This document shows, piece after piece, positions 25,940-34,073 of a DNA stretch of 64,000 nt (its first letter is position 1; every line of letters begins with the position of its first letter). The position numbers and the translations under genes are program-made. Source of the DNA: Amycolatopsis balhimycina FH 1894 (GTDB lineage: Bacteria > Actinomycetota > Actinomycetes > Mycobacteriales > Pseudonocardiaceae); NCBI RefSeq assembly GCF_000384295.1, contig NZ_KB913037.1:9065508-9129507 (forward strand), written 5' to 3'. Under the pieces are notes generated by a model that was not told the DNA's origin, searched no databases, and was given only the letters and a program-made list of their open reading frames with translations.

Positions 25940-25977
25940 TTGACATAACTCTCAATCTGGGGTTTAGGTTGAGAGTT
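25940..25977 (+). promoter_or_regulatory. ftsZ upstream promoter with perfect inverted repeat
   Basis: TTGACA (25940-25945) is a good -35 box, followed after 17 bases by a weak TTTAGG. The exact 9-base inverted repeats AACTCTCAA (25947-25955) and TTGAGAGTT (25969-25977) lie in the spacer and over the -10 region, where a bound protein would block or tune transcription. The gap from rskA to ftsZ (25789-26029) holds no gene. Confidence 0.55.
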
Positions 25978-26029
25978 GATCACCGGTCGGCGGGCTGTAC
26001 GGGCACAACGATCAGGAAGGCGGACTTCG

Positions 26030-27337
26030 ATGACGCCCCCGCACAACTACCTTGCGGTGATCAAGGTGGTCGGCATCGGCGGTGGCGGCGTGAACGCCGT
26101 GAACCGCATGATCGAGGTCGGCCTCAAGGGCGTCGAGTTCATCGCGGTGAACACCGACGCGCAAGCACTGCTCATGTCCGACGCCGACGTCAAGCTGGAC
26201 ATCGGCCGCGAGCTGACCCGCGGCCTCGGCGCGGGCGCCGCCCCCGAGGTCGGCCAGCGGGCCGCCGAAGACCACCGCGAAGAGATCGAAGAGGTCATCA
26301 AGGGCGCCGACATGGTGTTCGTGACCGCCGGTGAAGGCGGCGGCACGGGTACCGGCGGCGCGCCGGTCGTGGCGCAGATCGCCCGCAAGCTGGGCGCGCT
26401 GACCATCGGCGTCGTGACCCGCCCGTTCACCTTCGAAGGCAAGCGCCGCGGCAAGCAGGCCGAAGACGGCATCCAGGCGCTGCGCAACGAGTGCGACACG
26501 CTGATCGTGATCCCGAACGACCGCCTGCTGCAGCTCGGCGACATCGGCGTCTCGCTGATGGACGCGTTCCGCTCCGCGGACGAGGTGCTGCTGTCCGGTG
26601 TCCAGGGCATCACCGACCTGATCACCACTCCGGGCCTGATCAACCTCGACTTCGCCGACGTCAAGAGCGTGATGTCCGGCGCGGGCTCGGCGTTGATGGG
26701 AATAGGGTCCGCGCGCGGCGAGGGCCGGGCCATCCAGGCCGCGGAGAAGGCGATCAACTCGCCGCTGCTGGAGGCGTCGATGGACGGCGCCCACGGCGCG
26801 TTGCTGTCCATCGCGGGCGGCTCCGACCTGGGCCTGTTCGAGATCAACGAGGCCGCGTCGCTGGTCCAGGAGTCCGCGCACCCGGACGCCAACATCATCT
26901 TCGGCACGATCATCGACGACTCGCTCGGCGACGAGGTCCGTGTCACGGTGATCGCCGCCGGGTTCGACGCCGGCGCGCCGACGCACAAGAAGCTGGACCC
27001 GTCGATGTTCGGCTCCGGCTCGCGCTCGTCGTCCACCACCGCGTCGGCCTCGGCCGGTCAGGTCTCGAACTCGACGTCGCAGCAGCCGGGCGCCACCCCG
27101 GTGCCGTCGGCGGGCAGCTCCGGCTACCCGGTGGCGCCGCCGCGGTCGCACTCGCCGATGCCGTCGGCCACCGGCAACCAGCCGCCCGGCGGGCTCCCGC
27201 AGCCCGGCGGCAGCTCGCGCGGCTACTCGCCGATCGGCTCCAACGCGACCCAGGGCAGCCTGCCCGGGCGCGCGATGCCGGTGCACGACGACCCGTCGGA
27301 CGACGAGGTCGACGTCCCGCCGTTCATGCGGCGCTAG
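26030..27337 (+). CDS. ftsZ: Cell division GTPase FtsZ
   Basis: FtsZ (435 aa) forms the cytokinetic ring. The tubulin signature [13 protein letters not shown] lies around residue 105 and the T7 synergy loop [11 protein letters not shown] about 205-215. After the globular core comes a Ser/Pro/Gly-rich linker and the conserved C-terminal peptide [12 protein letters not shown], which binds SepF and other partners. ATG 26030 was chosen over an in-frame upstream start because it begins at the conserved [20 protein letters not shown]. It is preceded by a promoter with a palindrome and followed at 27350 by a long hairpin, so it can be expressed as its own unit. Confidence 0.97.
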   Translation: MTPPHNYLAVIKVVGIGGGGVNAVNRMIEVGLKGVEFIAVNTDAQALLMSDADVKLDIGRELTRGLGAGAAPEVGQRAAEDHREEIEEVIKGADMVFVTAGEGGGTGTGGAPVVAQIARKLGALTIGVVTRPFTFEGKRRGKQAEDGIQALRNECDTLIVIPNDRLLQLGDIGVSLMDAFRSADEVLLSGVQGITDLITTPGLINLDFADVKSVMSGAGSALMGIGSARGEGRAIQAAEKAINSPLLEASMDGAHGALLSIAGGSDLGLFEINEAASLVQESAHPDANIIFGTIIDDSLGDEVRVTVIAAGFDAGAPTHKKLDPSMFGSGSRSSSTTASASAGQVSNSTSQQPGATPVPSAGSSGYPVAPPRSHSPMPSATGNQPPGGLPQPGGSSRGYSPIGSNATQGSLPGRAMPVHDDPSDDEVDVPPFMRR

Positions 27338-27349
27338 TCAGCTGTTGTT

Positions 27350-27398
27350 CGTGAAGGCCACCTTGAGGAACTCGAAGTTCCTGAAGGTGGCCTTCACG
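27350..27398. terminator. Long hairpin after ftsZ (palindrome family B)
   Basis: 23-base arms (27350-27372 and 27376-27398) with a single mismatch enclose a 3-base loop. The arm sequence (GTGAAGGCCACCTTGAGGAA...) is nearly the same as the central part of the 71-base palindrome at 55204-55274. It lies 12 bases after the ftsZ stop and just before pgeF. No U-tract follows. Confidence 0.75.
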
Positions 27399-27419
27399 GC
27401 GTTTGGGAGGATGGGGACC

Positions 27420-28124
27420 ATGCGGGTTCGGCGAGTGGTCACGACCAGGGCGGGCGGCGCGTCGCGGCCGCCGTACGACACCTTCAACCTGGGCGACCAC
27501 GTCGGCGACGACGAAGGCAACGTCCACGCCAACCGCAAGCGGCTCGCGTCCGAGCTGGGCCTGGCCGAGGACAAGCTGGCCTGGATGGAACAGGTTCACG
27601 GCCGCACGGCGACCATCGTGGACGGTTCGGAAACCGCCGCGGCGGAGGCGACCGATGCCCTGGTGACCGCGACCCCGGGTGTCGCGCTCGTCGTGCTGGT
27701 CGCCGACTGCGTGCCGATCCTGCTGGCCGATGCCGAGGCCGGAGTGGTTTCGGCAGTGCACGCGGGGCGGGTGGGCACGCGGGTCGGGGTCGTCCCGGCC
27801 GCGGTGAAGGCCATGCGGGAGGTGGGGGCCGAGCCGCACCGGATCGAAGCCCTGCTCGGCCCGGCCATCTGCGGCGACTGCTACGAGGTCCCCGCCGAAA
27901 TGGCCGCCGACGTCGAGAAACACGTTCCGGGCAGCGCGTGCAAGACCCGCAAGGGAACGCCGGGCCTCGACCTGCGCGCCGGTCTCTGGCGGCAGCTCGC
28001 CGACCTGGGCGTCGGCAAGATCGGCGTCGACCCTCGGTGCACGAACGAGGACAAGACGCTCTTCAGCTACCGCCGCGACGGGACGACCGGGCGGATCGCG
28101 GGCATCACCTGGATCGAGGCATGA
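27420..28124 (+). CDS. pgeF: Peptidoglycan editing factor / multicopper polyphenol oxidase-like (YfiH)
   Basis: The protein (234 aa) has the YfiH/DUF152 fold, whose members hydrolyse aberrant peptidoglycan precursors or purine nucleosides. Active-site regions are visible: EQVHGRTATIVDG, the VHAGRVGTRVGV loop (usually HAGWRG, so the Trp is replaced) and GPAICGDCYEV with its Cys. ATG 27420 follows a GGGAGG at about 27406-27411. In-frame codons upstream fall inside the family B hairpin and only translate that palindrome. The location after ftsZ is standard for actinobacteria. Confidence 0.9.
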   Translation: MRVRRVVTTRAGGASRPPYDTFNLGDHVGDDEGNVHANRKRLASELGLAEDKLAWMEQVHGRTATIVDGSETAAAEATDALVTATPGVALVVLVADCVPILLADAEAGVVSAVHAGRVGTRVGVVPAAVKAMREVGAEPHRIEALLGPAICGDCYEVPAEMAADVEKHVPGSACKTRKGTPGLDLRAGLWRQLADLGVGKIGVDPRCTNEDKTLFSYRRDGTTGRIAGITWIEA

Positions 28125-28155
28125 CCGCCGACGTACTTTTTCCCGCGGAGGCGGC

Positions 28156-28890
28156 ATGAACACAGTCGACCGGAAGGCCGAACTGGCCGCGAACCTGGCC
28201 GAGGTCGAAGAGCGGATCGCCGCCGCGTGCCGGGCTGCCGGGCGGGCACGCGAAGAGGTCCGGCTGATCGCGATCACCAAGACATTCCCCGCCTCGGACG
28301 CGGCACTGCTGGCCGACCTCGGCGTCACCGATGTGGGTGAGAACCGCGATCAGGAGGCCGGGCCGAAGGCGGCCGAAGTCGCCGAGCTGCGTCCGGACGG
28401 CGTGCTGCGGTGGCACATGGTCGGCCGGCTGCAGCGGAACAAGGCACGTTCCGTGGTCGAGTGGGCGCACGAAGTGCAATCCGTCGATTCCGCGCGGCTC
28501 GCCGACGCGCTGGCGAAGGCGGTGCGTGCGGCTCGGGACGCCCAGATACGTGACGAACCCCTCGACGTGCTGATCCAGGCCAGCCTCGACGACGACCCCG
28601 AGCGCGGCGGCTGCCCGCTGGCCGAGCTCGACGCGCTCGCCGAGCGGATCGCCCACACGGGCGAGCTGCGGCTTCGCGGCCTGATGGCCGTCGCGCCGCT
28701 CGGTGCCGACCCCGCCGCCGCCTTCGAACGGCTAGCCCGAGCGGGGGAAAGACTGCGGAAAGATCACCCGAATGCCGCAGAAGTCTCCGCCGGGATGAGC
28801 CATGATCTCGAGCAGGCGATCACGCACGGCTCCACCTGTGTGCGTGTCGGAACCGCGTTGCTCGGTGGACGCGGTTTAGCCTCGCCGTAG
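28156..28890 (+). CDS. yggS: PLP homeostasis protein (YggS/PROSC)
   Basis: The protein (244 aa) has the alanine-racemase-like single-domain TIM barrel that binds pyridoxal phosphate. The PLP lysine is Lys42 in [11 protein letters not shown]. Other family segments are [44 protein letters not shown] and [17 protein letters not shown] [25 protein letters not shown] at the C-terminus. It is positioned between pgeF and sepF, as in most actinobacteria. Confidence 0.93.
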   Translation: MNTVDRKAELAANLAEVEERIAAACRAAGRAREEVRLIAITKTFPASDAALLADLGVTDVGENRDQEAGPKAAEVAELRPDGVLRWHMVGRLQRNKARSVVEWAHEVQSVDSARLADALAKAVRAARDAQIRDEPLDVLIQASLDDDPERGGCPLAELDALAERIAHTGELRLRGLMAVAPLGADPAAAFERLARAGERLRKDHPNAAEVSAGMSHDLEQAITHGSTCVRVGTALLGGRGLASP

Positions 28891-28932
28891 GGAGCTCGCG
28901 CGGTCGTCACGTTTCGTGGTCGCCCGCGCGGG

Positions 28933-28959
28933 GCACTGACGGTGTGGATCAGTCAGTGC
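28933..28959. terminator. Hairpin between yggS and sepF
   Basis: GCACTGAC (28933-28940) and GTCAGTGC (28952-28959) form a perfect 8-bp stem with an 11-base loop, 42 bases after the yggS stop and 27 before sepF. It may end yggS transcripts or act in the sepF leader. Confidence 0.45.
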
Positions 28960-28985
28960 GGGAGCGGCTAGGGCTAGGGAGAGGC

Positions 28986-29588
28986 ATGAGCGCGCTGCAG
29001 AAGCTGAAGGCCTACTTCGGGATGGTGCCCGCTGACGACGACGGCTATGACGTCGAAGACGACTATCGGCGCGGCTACGCGGACGACGACTACGACTCCT
29101 ACGAGGAGCCGGCACCGCGGCCGTCCCGTTCACGGTACCGCGACGTCGACGACACGTACGACGAGCCCGTCAGCCGCAGCCGGTCACGCTCCGTGCCCAG
29201 CTCCGAGCCCGCCGTCCACGGCGCGCTCGCCATGGACCGGCAGCCGGAACCCGTGGCGCGCCTGCGACCGGTCACCGAGCCGGTCGTGCGCCAGCCGGTG
29301 CGTGATCCGTTGAGCCGCATCACCACGCTGCACCCGACCAGTTACGCGGAGGCGCGGGCGATCGGGGAGCACTATCGCGAGGGCATCCCGGTGATCATGA
29401 ACCTCACCGAGATGGAGAACGCCGACGCGAAGCGGCTCGTCGACTTCGCCGCCGGGCTGGCGTTCGCGCTCAGAGGGTCGATGGACAAGGTCACCAACAA
29501 GGTGTTCCTTCTCTCACCGCCCGATGTGGACGTCACCGCGGAAGACCGCCGGCGGATTGCCGAGGGCGGATTGTTTTTGCGGGGCTGA
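28986..29588 (+). CDS. sepF: Cell division protein SepF
   Basis: SepF (200 aa) anchors and bundles FtsZ filaments. The N-terminal amphipathic segment ([15 protein letters not shown]) binds membrane, a long acidic and Tyr/Arg-rich linker follows, and the C-terminal SepF domain starts near [20 protein letters not shown], containing [32 protein letters not shown] 28986 was chosen because the membrane-targeting helix starts there; an upstream in-frame start would put residues in front of it. Confidence 0.95.
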   Translation: MSALQKLKAYFGMVPADDDGYDVEDDYRRGYADDDYDSYEEPAPRPSRSRYRDVDDTYDEPVSRSRSRSVPSSEPAVHGALAMDRQPEPVARLRPVTEPVVRQPVRDPLSRITTLHPTSYAEARAIGEHYREGIPVIMNLTEMENADAKRLVDFAAGLAFALRGSMDKVTNKVFLLSPPDVDVTAEDRRRIAEGGLFLRG

Positions 29589-29626
29589 AGTCGCTCGGAC
29601 CGCTGAGCGCAAGCAGACGTGACTTT

Positions 29627-29648
29627 GCCGACCCGAAGCGGGCTCGGC
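29627..29648. terminator. Hairpin between sepF and yggT
   Basis: GCCGACCCG (29627-29635), loop AAG and CGGGCTCGGC (29639-29648) form a GC-rich stem with one bulged base, 38 bases after the sepF stop. Downstream, a TACAGT box (29683-29688) precedes the next start, so a new promoter follows. Confidence 0.5.
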
Positions 29649-29694
29649 CCCCTCAACTGCGTCTTCGGAGAGGACGCCCGGTTACAGTAGGTGC

Positions 29695-29979
29695 GTGGAA
29701 GCTGTGTGGCTGGTCGTCTGGTACGTGCTGTTCGCCTTCTGGCTGCTGCTGACGGCGCGGATCGTGGTCGAACTCGTCCGGACCTTCGCGCGTGAGTGGC
29801 ATCCGGCCGGAGGGGTTGCGGTCACGCTCGAGACCATCTACACAGTGACGGACCCGCCGGTCCGATTGTTCAGACGGATCATTCCGATGGTCCGGATCGG
29901 CGGCGTCGGACTGGACTTGTCGATTATGGTGCTGCTGTTGGTTGTGTTCTTCGCGATGCAACTGGCGACTCCAAGTTGA
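29695..29979 (+). CDS. YggT-family membrane protein
   Basis: This is a small protein (94 aa) with two membrane helices (WLVVWYVLFAFWLLLTARIV and LDLSIMVLLLVVFFAMQLA) and the YggT signature YTVTDPPVRLFRRIIPMVRIGGVGLDLS between them. It lies between sepF and wag31, its usual place in actinobacteria, and is thought to act in envelope or division functions. The GTG start at 29695 lies seven bases after a TACAGT -10 box and has no Shine-Dalgarno, which suggests a leaderless transcript. Confidence 0.9.
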   Translation: MEAVWLVVWYVLFAFWLLLTARIVVELVRTFAREWHPAGGVAVTLETIYTVTDPPVRLFRRIIPMVRIGGVGLDLSIMVLLLVVFFAMQLATPS

Positions 29980-30031
29980 TCGGGGAAACTTGGGTGGACC
30001 CTGCAGGCCATGGAGTGCGTGAGGTGATCTG

Positions 30032-30886
30032 ATGTCGTTGACCCCCGCTGACGTGCATAACGTCGCGTTCAGCAAGCCGCCCATCGGCAAGAGGGGCTAC
30101 AACGAGGACGAGGTGGACGCGTTCCTCGACCTGGTGGAGACCGAGCTGGCCCGGTTGATCGAGGACAACAACGAGCTGCGCCAGCAGATGGAACAGCTCG
30201 ACGCCGAGCTCGAGTCGACTCGTAGCGAGCTGGAGAACGCCAAGGCGAACGTCGGCGCGCCCCCGATGCGTGAAGAGCCATCGCGGCGCCTGGCGCCGGT
30301 GCCGCCACCGCAGTCCGCCATGGAGCAGACCCAGGCGCACTCGATGGTCGGTGACAGCACGGAGCCGAACGTGCAGGCCGCCAAGGTCCTGGGCCTGGCC
30401 CAGGAGATGGCCGACCGGCTGACCGCCGAGGCCAAGACCGAGTCGGACGGGATGCTGGCCGAGGCCCGCACCAAGTCCGAGCAGCTGCTCTCGGACGCGA
30501 GGTCGAAGTCGGACTCGATGGTCAACGAGGCCCGTACCCGCGTCGACACGATGCTGAACGACGCGCGGACCCGGGCGGAGACCCTGGAGCGCCAGGCGCG
30601 TGACAAGGCGACGACGCTGGAGCGCGAGTCGCAGCGGAAGTACACCGAGACGATGAACAGCCTCAACTCGGAGAAGAGCGGGCTGGGCAAGAAGATCGAA
30701 GAGCTGCGCACGATCGAGCGGGAGTACCGCACGCGACTGCGCGGGTTCCTCGAGTCCCAGCTGCGCGAGCTCGACGACCGCGGTTCCGCGGCCCCCGCGT
30801 CCGCGTCGTCGAACTCCGGGCAGTCGTCCGGTTCGTCGAGCGGCGGCCAGGGCTACTCGTTCGGCCCGCGGGCCGAAGCCGGCTAA
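30032..30886 (+). CDS. wag31: Polar growth and division scaffold Wag31/DivIVA
   Basis: The protein (284 aa) starts with the DivIVA membrane-binding domain ([20 protein letters not shown] then [17 protein letters not shown]), then a long coiled coil interrupted by a Pro-rich linker (about residues 75-100), with many heptads around [19 protein letters not shown]. It ends in a Ser/Gly-rich tail. In actinobacteria this protein marks poles and directs tip growth. It is preceded by GTGAGGTGATCTG and followed by a strong hairpin at 30918-30950. Confidence 0.95.
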   Translation: MSLTPADVHNVAFSKPPIGKRGYNEDEVDAFLDLVETELARLIEDNNELRQQMEQLDAELESTRSELENAKANVGAPPMREEPSRRLAPVPPPQSAMEQTQAHSMVGDSTEPNVQAAKVLGLAQEMADRLTAEAKTESDGMLAEARTKSEQLLSDARSKSDSMVNEARTRVDTMLNDARTRAETLERQARDKATTLERESQRKYTETMNSLNSEKSGLGKKIEELRTIEREYRTRLRGFLESQLRELDDRGSAAPASASSNSGQSSGSSSGGQGYSFGPRAEAG

Positions 30887-30917
30887 ATTTCTTGAGGGCG
30901 GCGGAGTTTCCGCTCCG

Positions 30918-30950
30918 GGCCCACCTGCCGGTTTTCCCGGCGGGTGGGCC
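30918..30950 (+). terminator. Terminator hairpin after wag31
   Basis: Arms 30918-30931 and 30937-30950 pair over 13 of 14 positions (GGCCCACCtGCCGG with CCGGCgGGTGGGCC) around a TTTTC loop, 31 bases after the wag31 stop. This is a stable stem without a clear U-tract. Confidence 0.7.
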
Positions 30951-31026
30951 ACGGTTCGGAGTCGATCCAGTACCACCCGTGGGCGGGTCGTGGTCCGCTC
31001 CCGGGTGGTTCGTGCTGTAATTCAGC

Positions 31027-31602
31027 GTGCTTTACATCGTGCTGGTCCTGGTACTGGCGGCTCTGGGGTTGCTCGTCACCGCGCTGATCACGGCTTCTTC
31101 GCTGTGGGCGTGGGTTTCCATCGGTCTTTCGGTGCTGGCCGGGGTGATCCTGGTCGCCGACTGGCTGCGCCGCCGTCGCCGGTCCGCCGCATCGGCCGCT
31201 CCTGTCACTCCTGCCGCTTCGGCCGTTTCCCCGCCGGAGCCGGCGGAACCCGCGGAAGAAGAACAAACGACCCTGATCCCGGCATCCGGTGACCTGGGCG
31301 ACCCGGCCGACACGCCCGAGCCTCTTCCGGCCGACGAAGCCGACGCTTCACCCGAGGCCGAAACGAACGGCGATTCCGAGCCGGAAGTGGAAGAGACCCC
31401 CGAGTCGGACATCGCCGTCCTGGCCGACCTCGAAGACGAGGTCGTAGTGGTCGACGAGCACCCCCGCTACCACCTCCGGACCTGCGTGTGGCTGGGCACC
31501 CGCGACACGATCCCCATCGGCGTCGGCGAAGCCCGCCAGCTCGGCTTCACCCCCTGCGCCCGCTGCACCCCGAACGCGACGTTGGCAGCCGCCCACCGCT
31601 GA
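31027..31602 (+). CDS. Membrane protein with C-terminal Cys/His motif, unknown function
   Basis: The first about 50 residues form two adjacent membrane helices ending in DWLRRRRRS. A long acidic, Pro/Glu-rich linker follows. The last 50 residues form a compact domain with H-x3-C (RYHLRTCVWLG) and C-x2-C (GFTPCARCTP) that could bind a metal, loosely like an Ada-type zinc site. Proteins of this layout are common after wag31 in actinobacteria, but I know no function. The GTG start follows a TGTAAT box by five bases, without a Shine-Dalgarno. Its stop codon is part of a 31-base hairpin arm. Confidence 0.75.
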   Translation: MLYIVLVLVLAALGLLVTALITASSLWAWVSIGLSVLAGVILVADWLRRRRRSAASAAPVTPAASAVSPPEPAEPAEEEQTTLIPASGDLGDPADTPEPLPADEADASPEAETNGDSEPEVEETPESDIAVLADLEDEVVVVDEHPRYHLRTCVWLGTRDTIPIGVGEARQLGFTPCARCTPNATLAAAHR

Positions 31603-31703
31603 CGCCGTGTCGACCCTCCAATCACGCGTGATGCCCGGACGGAACGGACGACACGCGTGTCTGGAGGGACGACACGCGTGATTGAGGGGACGACACGGCG
31701 TCA
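31600..31703. terminator. Bidirectional hairpin joining two stop codons (palindrome family C)
   Basis: 31-base arms (31600-31630 and 31673-31703) pair with three mismatches. The first arm begins with the TGA of the left gene and the last ends with the TCA (TGA on minus) of the right gene. The 42-base loop contains a further copy of the right arm's inner motif: GGACGACACGCGTG occurs at 31646-31659 and 31667-31680. It should terminate transcription from both sides. Confidence 0.72.
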
Positions 31704-32447
31704 GGCGGCGAGGTCTTCCACGCCGAGGTGGGTTTCCAAGGCTCGCGCGCCGTCCGGTGTCAGGCGCAGGGCGCGGTGGGCCTGGGCCCGCCGCTCGACC
31801 CAGCCCGCTTCGGTGAAGCGGGTGGCGACGGCCGCGCCCAGCGCGCCCGCCAGGTGGTGGCGCTGCTCGCTCCAGTCCAGGCAGAACTTCAGCAGCGGAC
31901 GCCGTTCCGCCGCGACGAGATCGAGGTCCACGCCCAGCGTGCCGAAGACCGGGGCCGCGGTGGGACCCAGCGTGTACGGGTGTTCGCGCAGCGGAGCCGA
32001 AATCCGGTCGCCTGGTCGCCGTCGCGTGTCGGACGCCCCGGCCAGCGCGCCCCGGGCCAGCAACGCCGACGTGACCGCCACCCCGAGCCGCCCGGCCAGG
32101 TGGTCGTAGCACGTCCGGGCCGTGCGCAGCGCCTCCGCCCGCGTGCCCTCCCGCAACGACGTCACGGGCTGGGACGGCGAGAACCGCGCCAGCGTCTCCA
32201 GCAGCTCGGCGGTGCCCGGCCCGGCCAGCCGGTAGAACCGGTGCCGTCCCGACTTCTCGGCGACGACCAGGCCGGCCTCCCGCAGCTTCGCCAGGTGCGC
32301 GCTGACGCCCTGGGCGGACAGCCGGGCTTCGCCGGCCAGCACGGACGCGGCCAGCGCCCGGCCGTCGGCGAGCGCGAGCAGCACGCGGACCCGCGCCGGG
32401 TCCGCGAACAGCGCGGCCGTGCGGGCGATGTCGGCGTCGCCTTCCAT
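31701..32447 (-). CDS. ArsR-family regulator with C-terminal extension
   Basis: The protein (248 aa from ATG 32447) has an ArsR winged helix (LFADPARVRVLLALADGRAL to VSAHLAKLREAGLVVAEKSGRHRFYRL) and a second domain of about 130 residues starting ARTCYDHLAGRLGVAV. It ends in a region with RRPLLKFCLDWSEQRHHLAGALG. The Cys in YDHL and DWSEQ contexts is also present in the paralogue at 39019-39765, so the extension may sense a ligand or metal. It is divergent from an MFS exporter 64 bases away, which it probably represses. Confidence 0.85.
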   Translation of the reverse strand: MEGDADIARTAALFADPARVRVLLALADGRALAASVLAGEARLSAQGVSAHLAKLREAGLVVAEKSGRHRFYRLAGPGTAELLETLARFSPSQPVTSLREGTRAEALRTARTCYDHLAGRLGVAVTSALLARGALAGASDTRRRPGDRISAPLREHPYTLGPTAAPVFGTLGVDLDLVAAERRPLLKFCLDWSEQRHHLAGALGAAVATRFTEAGWVERRAQAHRALRLTPDGARALETHLGVEDLAA

Positions 32448-32511
32448 GCCTCCAGGATGCCCCCGGCACAGTTCCACCGCGACGGAAGTGTTCGCGCTGT
32501 CCACTGGACGC

Positions 32512-33834
32512 ATGCTCCTGTTCACCATGTGCGCCGGCATGTTCCTGGTGCAGCTGGACGTCACGGTCGTCAACGTCGCCCTGCCCACCATCGGCACCGA
32601 CCTGCACGCCGGCCTCGCGGCGCAGCAGTGGGTGGTGGACGGCTACTCGGTCGTCCTCGCCGCGCTCCTGCTCACCGGCGGTGCCCTGGGCGACGTCTTC
32701 GGCCACCGGCGGGTCGTCCTCGCGGGCTTCGCGCTGTTCGGCGCGGCCTCGGCCGCGTGCGGGCTCGCCGGGACCGCGGCCTGGCTCGTCGCCGCCCGCG
32801 CCGGGCAGGGCGTGGGGGCCGCGCTGCTGCTGCCCGGCACGCTCGCCGTGATCACGAACGCCTACCCGGGACACGCCGAGCGCGCGCGGGCGCTGGGCAT
32901 CTGGGCCGGGGTGTCGGCGCTGGCGTTGTCGGCGGGCCCGGTGCTGGGCGGTGCGGTCGTCTCGGCGGCCGGGTGGCGGCCGGTGTTCTGGCTCAACGTC
33001 CCGGTGGTGCTCGCGGCCGCCTTCGCGACCCGGCGGCTCGTGCCGCGCGGCGAGCGCGGGCCCGGGCGGCGGGTCGACGTCGCCGGCGTCGCCACGGCGG
33101 TGCCCGCCCTCGCCGCCGGGGTGTACGCGGTCATCGCCGGGAGCGTCGTCGCGGGGGTGGCCGCGGTCGTCGCCTTGACAGCGTTCGTGGCCGTCGAGCG
33201 CCGGTCGGCGGACCCCATGCTGCCGCTCGACGTCGCCCGGCGGACGTTGAGCGCGAACTTCGTCGCGGCGGCGATGAACTTCGCCGGGATCGGCTCGATC
33301 CTCGTGCTGACGCTGTACCTGCAGGGCGTGCGGCACGCGTCGCCGCTGGCAGCCGGGCTCGAGGTGCTGCCGCTGTTCGCGCCGCTTTCGCTGCTGGCGC
33401 CGGTCGCGGGCCGGCTGACCGGCCGGTTCGGGCCACGGCCGCTCATGGTGGCCGGGCTGGCGCTCGGCGCCCTCGGGATGCTGAACCTGGTGCTGCTCAC
33501 CGAAAACAGCGGCTACGCGGCGCTCCTGCCGACGTTGCTGGGGCTGGGCACCGGGATGGGCCTGCTGACGACGGCGGTGGTGACGGCGGCGGTCAGCGGC
33601 ATCCCGCCCGCTCGCGCCGGCGTCGCCAGTGGCGTCAACAACACCGCTCGCCAGGCCGGGGGCGCGCTCGGGGTGGCTGTGCTCGGCGCGGTCGTGGGCG
33701 CGCCGGGCGACCGGTTCGTCGCGGGCCTGCACGTGGCCGGCCTGATCGCGGGCACCCTGTGGCTGGCCGCGATCGGCGTGACGCTGGCCGGCGTACGTGC
33801 CCCTCGTGACAATCGGGTTGCGCGGGCCGGTTAA
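32512..33834 (+). CDS. MFS multidrug exporter, DHA2 (14-helix) type
   Basis: The protein (440 aa) starts MLLFTMCAGMFLVQLDVTVV followed by NVALPTIGTDL, the signature first helix of DHA2 drug:H+ antiporters (motif D1, LDVTVVNVALP). Motif A-like GDVFGHRR follows between helices 2 and 3, and motif C-like GPVLGGAVV later. ATG 32512 is used; GTG 32488 in the same frame is possible. It is divergent from an ArsR-type regulator. Its stop is immediately followed by the ileS T-box leader, so read-through into ileS is possible. Confidence 0.88.
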   Translation: MLLFTMCAGMFLVQLDVTVVNVALPTIGTDLHAGLAAQQWVVDGYSVVLAALLLTGGALGDVFGHRRVVLAGFALFGAASAACGLAGTAAWLVAARAGQGVGAALLLPGTLAVITNAYPGHAERARALGIWAGVSALALSAGPVLGGAVVSAAGWRPVFWLNVPVVLAAAFATRRLVPRGERGPGRRVDVAGVATAVPALAAGVYAVIAGSVVAGVAAVVALTAFVAVERRSADPMLPLDVARRTLSANFVAAAMNFAGIGSILVLTLYLQGVRHASPLAAGLEVLPLFAPLSLLAPVAGRLTGRFGPRPLMVAGLALGALGMLNLVLLTENSGYAALLPTLLGLGTGMGLLTTAVVTAAVSGIPPARAGVASGVNNTARQAGGALGVAVLGAVVGAPGDRFVAGLHVAGLIAGTLWLAAIGVTLAGVRAPRDNRVARAG

Positions 33835-34073
33835 CCTGGTACGCAACACGGCGTCGATCCGGCCATCACCGGGGAGCCTCCGGAAGAACCGAGCGCGAGC
33901 TCCCAGTAGAACCGGACGGGTGCGGCCCGTGACAGCCGTCGAATGAGCGGCCCGGGAGCAGTTGCCGGGCAAGCGGGGTGGTACCGCGGAACGCCGAGGC
34001 GTCTCGTCCCCGTGTGGGTGACCGGTGCAGAGCCGGTCGTCCGTACGCGAGCGACGAACCGAGGAGCACCCGG
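33835..34073 (+). ncRNA. ileS T-box riboswitch (isoleucyl-tRNA sensor)
   Basis: The leader contains the T-box core AAGCGGGGTGGTACCGCGG (33971-33989). Its TGGT (33979-33982) can pair with an uncharged ACCA 3' end. Upstream, the short stem I region around 33850-33885 holds ATC triplets (for example CGGCCATCACCGGGGAG) that serve as isoleucine specifier, the layout of actinobacterial ultrashort-stem-I T-boxes. Those act mainly on translation. The ileS Shine-Dalgarno GAGGAG is at 34061-34066. I did not model the switching helices. Confidence 0.9.

Noticed and set aside
27345..27419. An upstream start for pgeF at 27345
   Set aside because: The added residues only translate the family B hairpin; the ribosome-binding site and conserved N-terminus point to 27420.
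34020..34073. A transcription terminator in the ileS leader
   Set aside because: A GACCGG/CCGGTC stem exists, but no U-tract follows; actinobacterial T-boxes of this type mostly act on translation, so no separate terminator is called.
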